From Pedobacter sp. UBA5917 (GTDB taxonomy: Bacteria > Bacteroidota > Bacteroidia > Sphingobacteriales > Sphingobacteriaceae): a stretch of DNA of 44,700 nt. Position numbers and translations under genes: made by a program. The notes beneath the pieces were generated by a model, which saw only the letters and a program-made list of their open reading frames with translations, was not told the DNA's origin and did no database searches. Positions 33,976-42,595 of this stretch are shown one piece after another (position 1 is the first letter of the stretch; every line of letters starts with the position of its first letter). The stretch covers positions 1-44,700 of the forward strand of contig NZ_DJDT01000259.1 in NCBI RefSeq assembly GCF_002432345.1, in the 5' to 3' direction.

Positions 33976-34950
33976 ATGAATAAATCTGTTAGTGTAAAAG
34001 TATATCACGGTTATGGGCACACGTATAACCTGGTTGTTTATGGTCATGTTTTTAAGCGCAGGGCAAAAACGAAGCAGGTTTACAGCAATAATATCTTGGT
34101 TAATATTGTCCATCTGCTAAAGCTTTTTATTTTAAAACCTTATGCTTTTGTTGAGGTACGTTTACAGTTTTTCGGTCAAACCGTTTATAATAAAACCGAG
34201 GGTGATGGCTTTTTTAAGTTCGAGTGGAAAGCCGGGCAGGATATCGCCGCGGGTTGGCATGATGTTAAGGTTGAGGCCATCGATCAGCATGGAAATGTTT
34301 TAAACGCTGGTGCAGGTAAAATTTATGTACCGCACATTACGCAATATGCTTTTATATCGGATGTTGATGATACCGTGATGGTTTCGCATTCGGCTACCAT
34401 TGGCAGGCGGTTAAGGGAACTGTTTATTAAAAATCCGCATACGCGTAAAACCTTTCCCAATGCGGCAAGCCATTACCAGCAACTGGCTTTATCACATACC
34501 GAAGTTCAACAGCCCAATCCTTTCTTTTATGTTAGCAGCAGCGAATGGAACCTGTACGATTACCTGGTAGAAACCTTTAAATTTAACAAACTGCCCGATG
34601 GCGCTTTCCTATTAAATACCTTAAAAAGATGGAAAGACCTGATTAAAACAGGTAAAACGGGGCATGAGGGAAAATTATTAAGGGTAATGCGGATTCTGGA
34701 TGCTTTCCCGAACCAGAAATTTATCTTTTTTGGAGATAATTCGCAACACGACCCTCAAATTTATACTGCTATTGTAGAAAAATATCCTGAGAATATTGAA
34801 GCAGTTTATATCCGGAATATTCTTCCTCAAAAGGCTGCAGAAACGAAGCTATTACTTCTAAAAGTAGAAAATAAAGGGGTAAGTACCTGTTTGTTTAATG
34901 ATAGTGAAGAGGCGATTCAGCACTCTAAAGTAATCGGGTTGATTGGGTGA
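33976..34950 (+). CDS. App1-like phosphatidate phosphatase domain protein
   Basis: A 324-residue protein with the App1 catalytic domain (DUF2183). YAFISDVDDTVMVSHS contains the HAD-type DxDxT motif Asp129, Asp131, Thr133, with Asp129 the expected nucleophile. Later motifs are FYVSSSEWNLYDYLVETF, LKRWKDLIKTGKTGHE and NQKFIFFGDNSQHDPQIY (acidic metal site). The N-terminal part (1-120) resembles a small beta domain. No signal peptide, so cytoplasmic or membrane-peripheral. Divergent neighbour is a lipid kinase, which supports a lipid role. Confidence 0.85.
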   Translation: MNKSVSVKVYHGYGHTYNLVVYGHVFKRRAKTKQVYSNNILVNIVHLLKLFILKPYAFVEVRLQFFGQTVYNKTEGDGFFKFEWKAGQDIAAGWHDVKVEAIDQHGNVLNAGAGKIYVPHITQYAFISDVDDTVMVSHSATIGRRLRELFIKNPHTRKTFPNAASHYQQLALSHTEVQQPNPFFYVSSSEWNLYDYLVETFKFNKLPDGAFLLNTLKRWKDLIKTGKTGHEGKLLRVMRILDAFPNQKFIFFGDNSQHDPQIYTAIVEKYPENIEAVYIRNILPQKAAETKLLLLKVENKGVSTCLFNDSEEAIQHSKVIGLIG

Positions 34951-35119
34951 TTGGGTTACTTTTTATCAGCGCGTTCAGTATAACAAACTCATTTTTCATG
35001 CTGTCATCCTGAGATACGAAGGATCTTTATTTTAAGCCAAAATAATCTACTAAATATCAATATCATATAAGTTGTTGATAACAACCCCATATTGTTTTTT
35101 ACCCCTGCTAAATTTTAGA

Positions 35120-35127
35120 TATATTTG
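35120..35127 (+). promoter_or_regulatory. -7 element upstream of the XRE regulator
   Basis: TATATTTG is an exact TAnnTTTG match 5 bp before the ATG, predicting a leaderless transcript. The spacing decided the start at 35132. Confidence 0.45.
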
Positions 35128-35131
35128 GAAT

Positions 35132-35536
35132 ATGGAAACCGCAGAAAAAACATACAGAAGCCATTTGGGCAGGAAAATTAGCCGCATACGCGAGCTACGT
35201 GGTATGAAACAGGATACCCTTGCAACCGAACTCGGCATTAGCCAGCAGGCAGTAAGCAAACTGGAACAGAGCGAAACCATAGAGGATGCTACTTTAGAAA
35301 AAGTAGCAAAGGTATTAGGGCTGACAACAGAATCAATCAGAAATTTTAGTGAAGAAGCAGTTTTCAATATTATCGGAAATACGGTTACCAATAACGATAA
35401 TGGTGCTTTATTTAATTATCAGCCTACATTTAATCCATTGGATAAATTAATCGAGGCTCTGGAAGAAAACAAAAAATTATACGAACGTTTACTGGCAAGT
35501 GAGCGCGAGAAGGTTGAAATTTTGAAAGGGAAATAA
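35132..35536 (+). CDS. XRE-family transcriptional regulator
   Basis: A 134-residue protein. The helix-turn-helix (about 13-68) is clear: KISRIRELRGMKQDTLATELGISQQAVSKLEQSE and TLEKVAKVLGL. The linker (75-100) is Asn-rich, and the C-terminus is a short charged helix (KLIEALEENKKLYERLLASEREKVEILKGK), probably a coiled-coil dimerisation tail. An upstream ATG at 35072 lies in repeat sequence. Target genes are unknown; it is not paired with a toxin gene and stands beside repeat elements. Confidence 0.85.
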   Translation: METAEKTYRSHLGRKISRIRELRGMKQDTLATELGISQQAVSKLEQSETIEDATLEKVAKVLGLTTESIRNFSEEAVFNIIGNTVTNNDNGALFNYQPTFNPLDKLIEALEENKKLYERLLASEREKVEILKGK

Positions 35537-35593
35537 GTTTGCTCAGGATAGATAGTTAAATCTACTAATATCGCAAGCTTCAATAAATAAAGT

Positions 35594-35675
35594 CGTCATT
35601 GCGAGGTACGAAGCAATCTTACAACAATCGCTACCTAGCGCACGCATTAGGATTGCTTCGTGCCTCGCAATGACG
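35594..35675. repeat. Repeat family C, copy C1
   Basis: CGTCATTGCGAGGTACGAAG ... CTTCGTGCCTCGCAATGACG, a long interrupted palindrome with internal arms GAAGCAATCTT / GGATTGCTTC. A widespread bacterial intergenic motif. The 26 bp starting TCAATAAATAAAG at its left end recur at copy C2, so the pair is a tandem duplication with a period of about 129 bp. Confidence 0.75.
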
Positions 35676-35722
35676 CTCTGGCGGCAACTCCGCTACCAAT
35701 TACAGCATTCAATAAATAAAGT

Positions 35723-35839
35723 CGTCATTGCGAGAAGGCTTTTTCAGCCGACGAAGCAATCTTTCTCGCAATAATCGTTGCAGGAAAGATTGCTTCCCCG
35801 AAAAGTCGGGGCCAACTGTCGTACCTCCTCGCAATGACG
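35723..35839. repeat. Repeat family C, copy C2 with two hairpin insertions
   Basis: Same ends as C1 (AAGTCGTCATTGCGAG and CTCGCAATGACGACTT pair over 16 bp), but a GGCTTTTTCAGCC mini-hairpin (35737-35749) and a CCCCGAAAAGTCGGGG mini-hairpin (35796-35811) are added. Together with C1 it accounts for most of the 380-bp gap between the XRE gene and the next gene; the remainder has no gene. Confidence 0.7.
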
Positions 35840-35916
35840 ACTTTTTGCGGCTTACCGGTGCGCTAGAATTATTGCGTCACTAAATGCAACATTCATCCCG
35901 ATAGTTTATTAATGGC

Positions 35917-36597
35917 TTATACCTCCGTTTCCTCACCACCCTTTCTGTGCCTTGCCCCCAACCTGATCACAATCCTGGCATTTTCGTAATCGGTAACAAA
36001 TTTTTCATTGGTGTTCTCCCAGATTTTGATCAAACGATCGAGCTTAAAAAAGGAAGTTTTAAGTTCCATCAGCAAGGTGGGTATAGCATTGTTAAAACCT
36101 TTACGTTCGGCTATTACCACCCTTGGGTTATCTTTATGTTCTTTAAATTTAGCAATATGCTCGTGGAAAAGTTCGAGATCTTTTTCTGCAAGTCCGTAAG
36201 GTTTAAGTACATCTTTTAATCCATCAATACGGCTGTAAATATGTTCTAATGCAGGGATCAACTGCTGGTCGGGCAATCTTTGTAATTGGGTTGCAGATGT
36301 TTTAAGTGCATCAAACAATATCTTATCGCCAATTTCGAGGGCATGGATCTGCCCCAAACCCGAGTATTTAACTGCAGCGCCAATGGCTGCATCGGCCGTT
36401 TGATATTTGGTTGCTGTTGCGCCAGTACTTTTTACACCTGCACTGTTTATAGCCAGGCCAATACTTTTTACATCTTCATCAATTTCGGCAACAACTTTAC
36501 TAAATGCAGCCTGAGTGGCCCAGATTGGCTTATTCGCGTTTAATACCTGTAACGTTACATTAGCCATTGTTAGGTAGTTTTCTTCTTTTTGCGTCAT
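35917..36597 (-). CDS. Helical protein of unknown function
   Basis: A 226-residue protein with no signal peptide or membrane segment, mostly alpha-helical by composition. It begins MTQKEENYLTMANVTLQVL and has a small Ala/Thr-rich region (SAGVKSTGATATKYQTADAAIG), then amphipathic helices, ending RHRKGGEETEV. I recognise no family. The reading frame continues upstream without interruption into a 21-bp tandem repeat array reading as heptads, but three stop codons block that extension. The true start is taken as the ATG at 36597, next to the array. Confidence 0.7.
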   Translation of the reverse strand: MTQKEENYLTMANVTLQVLNANKPIWATQAAFSKVVAEIDEDVKSIGLAINSAGVKSTGATATKYQTADAAIGAAVKYSGLGQIHALEIGDKILFDALKTSATQLQRLPDQQLIPALEHIYSRIDGLKDVLKPYGLAEKDLELFHEHIAKFKEHKDNPRVVIAERKGFNNAIPTLLMELKTSFFKLDRLIKIWENTNEKFVTDYENARIVIRLGARHRKGGEETEV

Positions 36598-36648
36598 GTT
36601 TTTTGTTTTTAGATAAATGTTAATAATGGTTTTATTCTGTTTATCAAT

Positions 36649-36900
36649 GCCTTGTTCGAAAGCAATACACCGATGCTTTTATGCAAGAGCTGTATGTTTT
36701 ATCACCACAGCCAATTGTTTGGCTTCCATTATGATTTGCTAAGCTTCCCGTGTCAATTGTTTCACTTCCACTATGCAATGTTTGGCTGTTACTGTGCTTT
36801 GCTAAGCTTTCAGCATCAATTGTTTTGCGTATACTGTCAATTGGTCAGCATACAGGTCGCTATGTTTTGCTGCAACTGACGGTTGGTCATCAGCAAGCAT
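36649..36900. repeat. 21-bp degenerate tandem array
   Basis: Twelve consecutive 21-bp units, clearest from 36691 to 36900. Common words are CAATTGTTTGGCTT, TTTGCTAAGCTT and a 3' ACTAT/CTGT end. Unit starts are 36649, 36670, 36691, 36712, 36733, 36754, 36775, 36796, 36817, 36838, 36859 and 36880. On the minus strand, in frame with the gene at 36597, units read as heptads such as VYAKQLM, VEVKQLT and MEAKQLA, but stops occur at 36679-36681, 36739-36741 and 36802-36804. A plus-strand ORF (36652-36879) also reads as heptads (SQLFGFH, CQLFHFH). Confidence 0.8.
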
Positions 36901-37295
36901 TAAAAAATATTAAAACAGCATATGACCGGCCTTAATACCATAGCACTGTTATTGTGGGATGTTGGGCTTTTAGCCCGTTTTGGGGATGATTTTGGACCAT
37001 TAAAGGGCCCCGGAATACAATTGCTGCCCTAAACCAGTTAACAGAGCTGTTTGATTGGCAACCATATCACTAATTTAATCATTATTAATCAAAAGGAAAA
37101 TTGATATAATAAATTTTAGCAACAACTTGCCTAACATTAGCTTAACACAAAAGGCCAATATTAATTTATCGGTTGCTGTTTATTTTAACATCAGCATTAA
37201 AAAGTGGCAGGTATTAAACCAATTATTAATATAAAATCAGAATTGAGTTAACAGCACAGTAACATCTTTGTGATCATAAAATCAGAAAACTAATC
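36901..37295. other. AT-rich region upstream of the receptor gene
   Basis: No gene visible. It contains GGGCTTTTAGCCCG (36964-36977, a small hairpin), AT-rich sequence from 37070, and the promoter candidate at 37243-37270. Confidence 0.4.
37243..37270 (+). promoter_or_regulatory. Candidate promoter of the Oar-like receptor gene
   Basis: TTG at 37243-37245, a 17-bp spacer, and CATCTTTG (37263-37270), one base off TAnnTTTG. Start near 37277, a leader of about 20 bases. Confidence 0.45.
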
Positions 37296-40200
37296 ATGAT
37301 GAAAAATTTACTAATGGCAGTGTTGCTACTGTTGTGCTGTACCTATAATGCAGCCCTGGCGCAAACTACACAAGCATCAATTTCGGGTATTATTACCGAT
37401 CAGCAAAAGAAACCCATCCCCGGTGTTTCAGTACAGATCCGGAACAACTCTACCGGTTTCACCACTAAATCCTCTACCAATGCACAGGGCGAGTATACTT
37501 TTAAGGAGTTGCCTTTAGGTGGGCCTTATTCGGTAAAAGCCCTTTATGTAGGCTTTGGCGAGCAAACCAGAACGGGTTATTACCTTAACCAGGGCGATGC
37601 GGTAAAAGTTGCCATCAATATGCAGGAGGCTTCTCAGGATTTAGAAGCCGTGCAAGTAGTAGGCACAACCTTAAAAAACAAAATCGAAAACATTGGTGCA
37701 GCCACAGCTATATCGGCAAAGGCTATTACGCAATTACCGGTTAACGGACGTAACTTTACCTCATTAATGGATTTATCGCCATTAAGCAGGGGAGGTAACA
37801 TCTCGGGGCAGTTAGGTTCATCAACCAACTACACCATTGATGGTATGAATGCAAAAAACCCAACATCGGCCGGAAGTACAACCAGCCGCAGCGGTGCACC
37901 ATACTCTATTTCAATAGAAGCGGTACGCGAGTTTAAAGTAGTAACCAACCAGTACGACGTTACTTACGGACGTAGTGGTGGTGGTACCGTAAGTGCCGTA
38001 ACCAAACAGGGTACCAATACATTATCAGGAAGTGCGTTTACCTATGGCCGTGCCGATTGGTTATCAAGCGGGTATGACATCAGGGGAAATAAACGTCAGG
38101 CCGATTTCTCTACCTATCAGTACGGTTTCTCATTGGGTGGTCCTATCATTAAAGATAAATTACACTTCTTTGTAGCCTGGGATCATCAGCGCGATGCCCG
38201 TCCGTTAGTAATTGCCGATGTTCAATCTCCAGCAGATGAGCTTCGTTACAACATAAACCGTTCAACCCTCGATTATTTCGTTGGTGTTGCACGTTCTAAA
38301 TATGGCGTTGCAAACTCGCAACAATATGGCTCTTTCCCTAAAAAGAGAGGATCGGATGCAGGTTTTGCCCGTTTGGATTGGCAGATTGATGAGAAGAACT
38401 TACTAACCATCCGTGATAACTATACTAACGACCGTAATAATTTAGGTTTAGAAGATAATACAGCTATCAACTTATACGAATCGACTGGTAACGATAAAAA
38501 CGTTGATAATAGTTTATTGGCGACTTTACGTACATCAATCAATTCTAAATTAACGAACGAATTAAAAGTACAACATTTATATACTTATCAGAAAAGTTCG
38601 CCCGGCGATCAGTTGCCAGCATCAAACATTCCACGTGTAATTGTAGAAGGGGTAACTTCGGTAATTAATGGTACCAACAGGGCAACCAATATCGAAATGG
38701 GCGGCCACCGTTTTGCACAGGAAGGATTTACCAATAATGTATTGCAATTTGTAGATAACCTTTATTACAACACCGATAAAGTAAAATACACTTTTGGTGT
38801 CGATTTTATGTACACCCATGCCAAATCGCTATATGGTAGCGAGGTAAACGGCCGTTTCCACGTTCAGGCAGGTACAAAAGATGTAATAACCAGTGCCCCT
38901 GGCGTAACACCTGTGGTAACTACCAAGGTACCTAACTTTGATAATTACGAAAACGGAACAGCTTACCGCTTTTTCCGCGAGGTGCCCTTAATGGCCGATC
39001 CGAGTGTTCGCTCAAACATCATTAATGCAGGTATATATGCACAAATGCAAACAAAACTGGCCAAAGGTTTAGATTTAACCGCAGGTATCCGTCTAGATTA
39101 TGCACATTATCCATCGTCGCCATTAAATCAACTGGTATTTGATGAGCTGGGTGTACGTACCGATAATAAATTAAAATCATTTGTTATCCAGCCCCGTGCA
39201 CAGTTTACCTGGGATATTAACGAACAGAAAACCGATTTCATCCGTTTTGGAGCAGGTGTATTCGCATCAGATATCAACAACTACGTTACCATTAATAACT
39301 TAACTTTTGATGGTAAACATTACGGAACGGTTGATACACGTTTGGGTATCCCAACCGCTTATTTAACAGGCTACAGAAACGATCCTTCAACAGCACCAAC
39401 GCTAAACCAGTATCAAATTGCAACCATCAATACTTATGGCGAAAATGCTAAAGTACCGGTTGTGTATAAATCGAATTTATCTTATAGCCACTTTTTCACA
39501 CCAAAATTAAGGGTGGGTATTGCAGGATATGTAACCTTGGGCAGAAACAATTACGTTTATACAGATCGTAACATGGTTGCTAATCCATATTTCAGGCTGG
39601 CAAATGAAGATAACCGTGGTGTATATGTCCCTTTAGCAAGTATCCCAACTAGTAATGGCGCTGCTGATTGGCAAAGAGGACGTATTAGTGATAAAATAGG
39701 CCGTGTGTTAGAGATGAACAGTAACGGTAAAGTAAATCAGTTTGCTGTGGTGGCCGATGCTACCTGGCAGTATTTCAGGGATGGTGAAGTTACAGTAAGT
39801 TATACCTACAACGATACAAAAGATAATACCTCATTTAACGGAAACGTTGCCAATACTTCAACATTATCGTTGCCTGTTAAAGATGATCCGCGTAATTTAA
39901 GCAACATGACCTATTCTGATAACCAGTTTAGGAACAAGGTTGTTTTTTATGCAACATCGCCTAGCTTAGCCGGCTTTAATATTGGTGTGCGTTACTCGGG
40001 TATCGGCGGAACACGTTATAGCTTACTTTCTGGTGCCAATACTAATGGCGATTTTGTTGGAACAAATGATCTTGCATTTATCTTCGACAGAAACAATCCT
40101 AATGTTGCAGCAAATGTGCGTAATGGTTTACAGGCCATTTTAGACAACCCTTTGGCAAGTCAGAGTTTAAAAGATTATATCAATAAATATTCAGGACAGA

Positions 40201-40505
40201 TTGCGCAGCGTAATGGTGGTATTAACGGCTTTTATGGTATTGTTGATGTAAGGATCACTAAAAAATTCAAATTGTACCAAAGCCACACAATCGAATTATC
40301 GGTTGATGCGTTTAACGTAGGTAACATCTTCAAAAAAACATGGGGTGTTAACGAATCGTTGGGCTCGCAGGCATTATATGCATTGCAAAACCCGGCATTT
40401 GATGCTACCAATCAAAAATTTAACTACAATGTAAACAACGCAGGTATTGTAACTCCTTCGGGCAACCCTTACCAGTTCCAGATTGGTTTACGCTACGGTT
40501 TTTAA
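37296..40505 (+). CDS. Oar-like TonB-dependent outer-membrane receptor
   Basis: A 1069-residue outer-membrane protein. Signal peptide: MMKNLLMAVLLLLCCTYNAALAQ. A carboxypeptidase-regulatory-like beta sandwich (about 28-110, ISGIITDQQKKPIPGVSVQIRN...GEYTFKELPLGGPYSVKA) precedes a plug domain (NYTIDGMNAKNPTSAGSTTSRSGAPYSISIEAVREFKVVTNQYDVTYGRSGGGTVSAVTKQGTN). The rest is a large beta barrel of aromatic-rich strands ending in YQFQIGLRYGF, with the terminal Phe typical for outer-membrane assembly. This is the Oar/OmpA-related type rather than a SusC with a SusD partner. Ligand unknown. Ends in a strong terminator. Confidence 0.9.
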   Translation: MMKNLLMAVLLLLCCTYNAALAQTTQASISGIITDQQKKPIPGVSVQIRNNSTGFTTKSSTNAQGEYTFKELPLGGPYSVKALYVGFGEQTRTGYYLNQGDAVKVAINMQEASQDLEAVQVVGTTLKNKIENIGAATAISAKAITQLPVNGRNFTSLMDLSPLSRGGNISGQLGSSTNYTIDGMNAKNPTSAGSTTSRSGAPYSISIEAVREFKVVTNQYDVTYGRSGGGTVSAVTKQGTNTLSGSAFTYGRADWLSSGYDIRGNKRQADFSTYQYGFSLGGPIIKDKLHFFVAWDHQRDARPLVIADVQSPADELRYNINRSTLDYFVGVARSKYGVANSQQYGSFPKKRGSDAGFARLDWQIDEKNLLTIRDNYTNDRNNLGLEDNTAINLYESTGNDKNVDNSLLATLRTSINSKLTNELKVQHLYTYQKSSPGDQLPASNIPRVIVEGVTSVINGTNRATNIEMGGHRFAQEGFTNNVLQFVDNLYYNTDKVKYTFGVDFMYTHAKSLYGSEVNGRFHVQAGTKDVITSAPGVTPVVTTKVPNFDNYENGTAYRFFREVPLMADPSVRSNIINAGIYAQMQTKLAKGLDLTAGIRLDYAHYPSSPLNQLVFDELGVRTDNKLKSFVIQPRAQFTWDINEQKTDFIRFGAGVFASDINNYVTINNLTFDGKHYGTVDTRLGIPTAYLTGYRNDPSTAPTLNQYQIATINTYGENAKVPVVYKSNLSYSHFFTPKLRVGIAGYVTLGRNNYVYTDRNMVANPYFRLANEDNRGVYVPLASIPTSNGAADWQRGRISDKIGRVLEMNSNGKVNQFAVVADATWQYFRDGEVTVSYTYNDTKDNTSFNGNVANTSTLSLPVKDDPRNLSNMTYSDNQFRNKVVFYATSPSLAGFNIGVRYSGIGGTRYSLLSGANTNGDFVGTNDLAFIFDRNNPNVAANVRNGLQAILDNPLASQSLKDYINKYSGQIAQRNGGINGFYGIVDVRITKKFKLYQSHTIELSVDAFNVGNIFKKTWGVNESLGSQALYALQNPAFDATNQKFNYNVNNAGIVTPSGNPYQFQIGLRYGF

Positions 40506-40548
40506 CCAAACTCTTAGCTAAGTTTCTTAGCTTAAAGTCATAAAAAAG

Positions 40549-40579
40549 GGGAATGGATTTTAATCCATTCCCTTTTTTT
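40549..40579 (+). terminator. Terminator of the receptor gene
   Basis: GGGAATGGATT (40549-40559) pairs with AATCCATTCCC (40562-40572), with A- and T-rich flanks that extend the pairing. The T tract (40573-40579) runs into the next promoter element. Confidence 0.85.
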
Positions 40580-40586
40580 ATGTTTG
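40579..40586 (+). promoter_or_regulatory. -7 element of the ABC exporter gene
   Basis: TATGTTTG is an exact TAnnTTTG match starting in the terminator T tract. It predicts a start near 40593, which favours the ATG at 40610 over the upstream ones at 40553 and 40580. Confidence 0.5.
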
Positions 40587-40609
40587 CATTCACAAACAAC
40601 AAAACTTTC

Positions 40610-42361
40610 ATGGGATTATTACTCAACTACCTGAAAAGCCACAAATGGATAGTGGCCTTAGCGTTATTGCTTGCAGGTTTAAATATTGGCTTTTCTTTAA
40701 TGGATCCACTTATTACCGGAAAAATTTTAGACCGCTTTATCAATAAAAAAAGTTCGTTAACCTATGCCGAATACCTTTGGGGTTCGCTGGGTTTAATCGG
40801 CCTGGCCATCGGCGCAGCAATGGTTTCGCGTATTGCCAAAAACTTTCAGGATTATTTTACCAGCGTAATTGTGCAAAAGGTTGGGGCAAAAATGTATGCC
40901 GATGGTTTGCAGCATTCGCTAAAATTGCCTTATCAGGTTTTCGAAGATCAGCGCAGTGGCGAAACTTTGGGCATTCTGCAAAAAGTACGTTTAGATTCGG
41001 AAAAGTTTATTACCGCATTTATAGGGATTCTTTTTGTGAGTTTAATCGGAATGGTATTCGTAATTGTTTATTCGTTTACGGTGAGCTACAAAGTTACTTT
41101 GGTTTATTTTTCGGCAATTCCTATTATCAGTTTCGTGAGCTGGTTTTTAAGCCGGAAGATCAAAACCATCCAACGCTCTATTGTTGGCGAAACCACTGCT
41201 TTGGCAGGTTCTACAACCGAATCGTTAAGGAATATCGAACTGGTTAAAAGTTTGGGGCTGGCTGATCAGGAAATCGAAAGGTTAAATAAAACCACCTACA
41301 AAATCCTTGGCCTCGAACTTAAAAAAGTAAAATACGTACGCAGTATGAGCTTTGTTCAGGGTACTACCGTAAACCTGGTACGCAGTACCATGGTGCTGGT
41401 TTTACTATTACTCATTTTCGACAATACCATTTCTGCCGGACAATATTTAACCTTCCTCTTTTATTCTTTCTTCCTTTTCGGGCCGTTACAGGAGTTGGGA
41501 AATGTAATTTTAGCCTGGCGTGAAGCAGAGGTTTCGCTGGCTAACTTTAAAAAGATTTTAAGTACACCTATCGATAAAAAACCGGAGAACCCTATCTCAA
41601 TTGCTAAAATTAAAGACCTTACTTTTAGCAGCGTTGGTTTTAAACATTTAACCGCTAACAGAAATGCTTTAGAAAACATTTCGTTCAAAACCCAGAACGG
41701 GCAAACCATTGCTTTTGTTGGCCCCTCAGGTTCGGGAAAAACCACCTTGGTTAAGCTACTGGTTGGTTTATATCAGCCAAAAGATGGCGAGATTTTGTAC
41801 AACGGCATTCCGAGCCATAACATCGATCTTGATGCTTTACGCGAAAAAATTGGTTTCGTAACTCAGGATACGCAGTTATTTTCGGGTACCATCCGCGAAA
41901 ACCTGTTGTTCGTTAATCCTAACGCCAGCGATGAGGAATGTTATAAAGTTTTAAATCAGGCCGCCTGCCAAACTTTACTGGCCCGAGCTGATAAAGGCTT
42001 AGATTCGTTAATTGGCGAAGGTGGTGTAAAGGTTTCGGGTGGTGAAAAACAACGTTTATCAATTGCAAGAGCATTGCTGCGTCAGCCCGATATTCTGGTT
42101 TTTGATGAGGCTACCTCTTCGCTCGATTCGATCACAGAAGAAGAAATTACCAAAACGATCCGTTCGGTTTCAGATTTAACCGATCACATTACCATTTTGA
42201 TCGCCCACCGTTTATCGACCATTAAACATGCCGATAAAATTTATGTACTCGAGAAAGGCCATATTATTGAGCAGGGTAAACATGAAGAATTAATTGCACA
42301 AAACGGTTTATATCAGGCCATGTGGCGCCAACAAATCGGCGAAAGAGTTGTTGAAGCTTAA
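40610..42361 (+). CDS. ABC exporter, fused membrane and ATPase domains (MsbA/multidrug type)
   Basis: A 583-residue half-transporter that works as a dimer. Six membrane helices fill 1-310 (MGLLLNYLKSHKWIVALALL first), then the ATPase: Walker A GPSGSGKTT (371-379), Q-loop in VTQDTQLFSGTIREN, signature VSGGEKQ (475-481), Walker B ILVFDEATSSLD, H-loop LIAHRLSTIKHADKI. It resembles lipid-flippase/multidrug exporters; substrate unknown. Start chosen by the promoter at 40579. A small PLDc_N gene follows 18 bp later. Confidence 0.92.
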   Translation: MGLLLNYLKSHKWIVALALLLAGLNIGFSLMDPLITGKILDRFINKKSSLTYAEYLWGSLGLIGLAIGAAMVSRIAKNFQDYFTSVIVQKVGAKMYADGLQHSLKLPYQVFEDQRSGETLGILQKVRLDSEKFITAFIGILFVSLIGMVFVIVYSFTVSYKVTLVYFSAIPIISFVSWFLSRKIKTIQRSIVGETTALAGSTTESLRNIELVKSLGLADQEIERLNKTTYKILGLELKKVKYVRSMSFVQGTTVNLVRSTMVLVLLLLIFDNTISAGQYLTFLFYSFFLFGPLQELGNVILAWREAEVSLANFKKILSTPIDKKPENPISIAKIKDLTFSSVGFKHLTANRNALENISFKTQNGQTIAFVGPSGSGKTTLVKLLVGLYQPKDGEILYNGIPSHNIDLDALREKIGFVTQDTQLFSGTIRENLLFVNPNASDEECYKVLNQAACQTLLARADKGLDSLIGEGGVKVSGGEKQRLSIARALLRQPDILVFDEATSSLDSITEEEITKTIRSVSDLTDHITILIAHRLSTIKHADKIYVLEKGHIIEQGKHEELIAQNGLYQAMWRQQIGERVVEA

Positions 42362-42379
42362 GGAACAATTAAAATTACC

Positions 42380-42595
42380 ATGTTACTAGCACAAGTAGAA
42401 AGCAATCAGATCGCTATTATCATTATTGTTGCAGCCATAATTTGGCTGGCATTAATATTAACAGCCTTGTACCACATATCCCGGAACAGCTCGATGGGCG
42501 CTACGGTAAAGGTACTTTGGTTTATCATTATACTTTTTGCCCCCTTTTTAGGTTCGATTATTTACCTGATATGGGGAAAGAATAAGAAGTTTTAA
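42380..42595 (+). CDS. PLDc_N-domain small membrane protein
   Basis: A 71-residue protein with two hydrophobic segments (about 11-30 and 45-63) and the PLDc_N pattern: WLALILTALYHISRN, then KVLWFIIILFAPFLGSIIYLIWGKNKKF (W...P..G...Y...GK). This domain forms the membrane anchor of cardiolipin synthases and also occurs alone. Here it is alone, 18 bp after the ABC exporter gene, so probably cotranscribed. Function unknown. Confidence 0.8.
   Translation: MLLAQVESNQIAIIIIVAAIIWLALILTALYHISRNSSMGATVKVLWFIIILFAPFLGSIIYLIWGKNKKF

Noticed and set aside
35594..35839. Possible CRISPR-like repeat pair
   Set aside because: Only two copies, each a long palindrome with imperfect arms; no regular spacers and no cas genes.
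36652..36879. 75-codon plus-strand ORF made of heptads
   Set aside because: A 21-bp period yields heptads in every open frame; Cys/Phe/His-rich composition is not protein-like, and there is no start signal.
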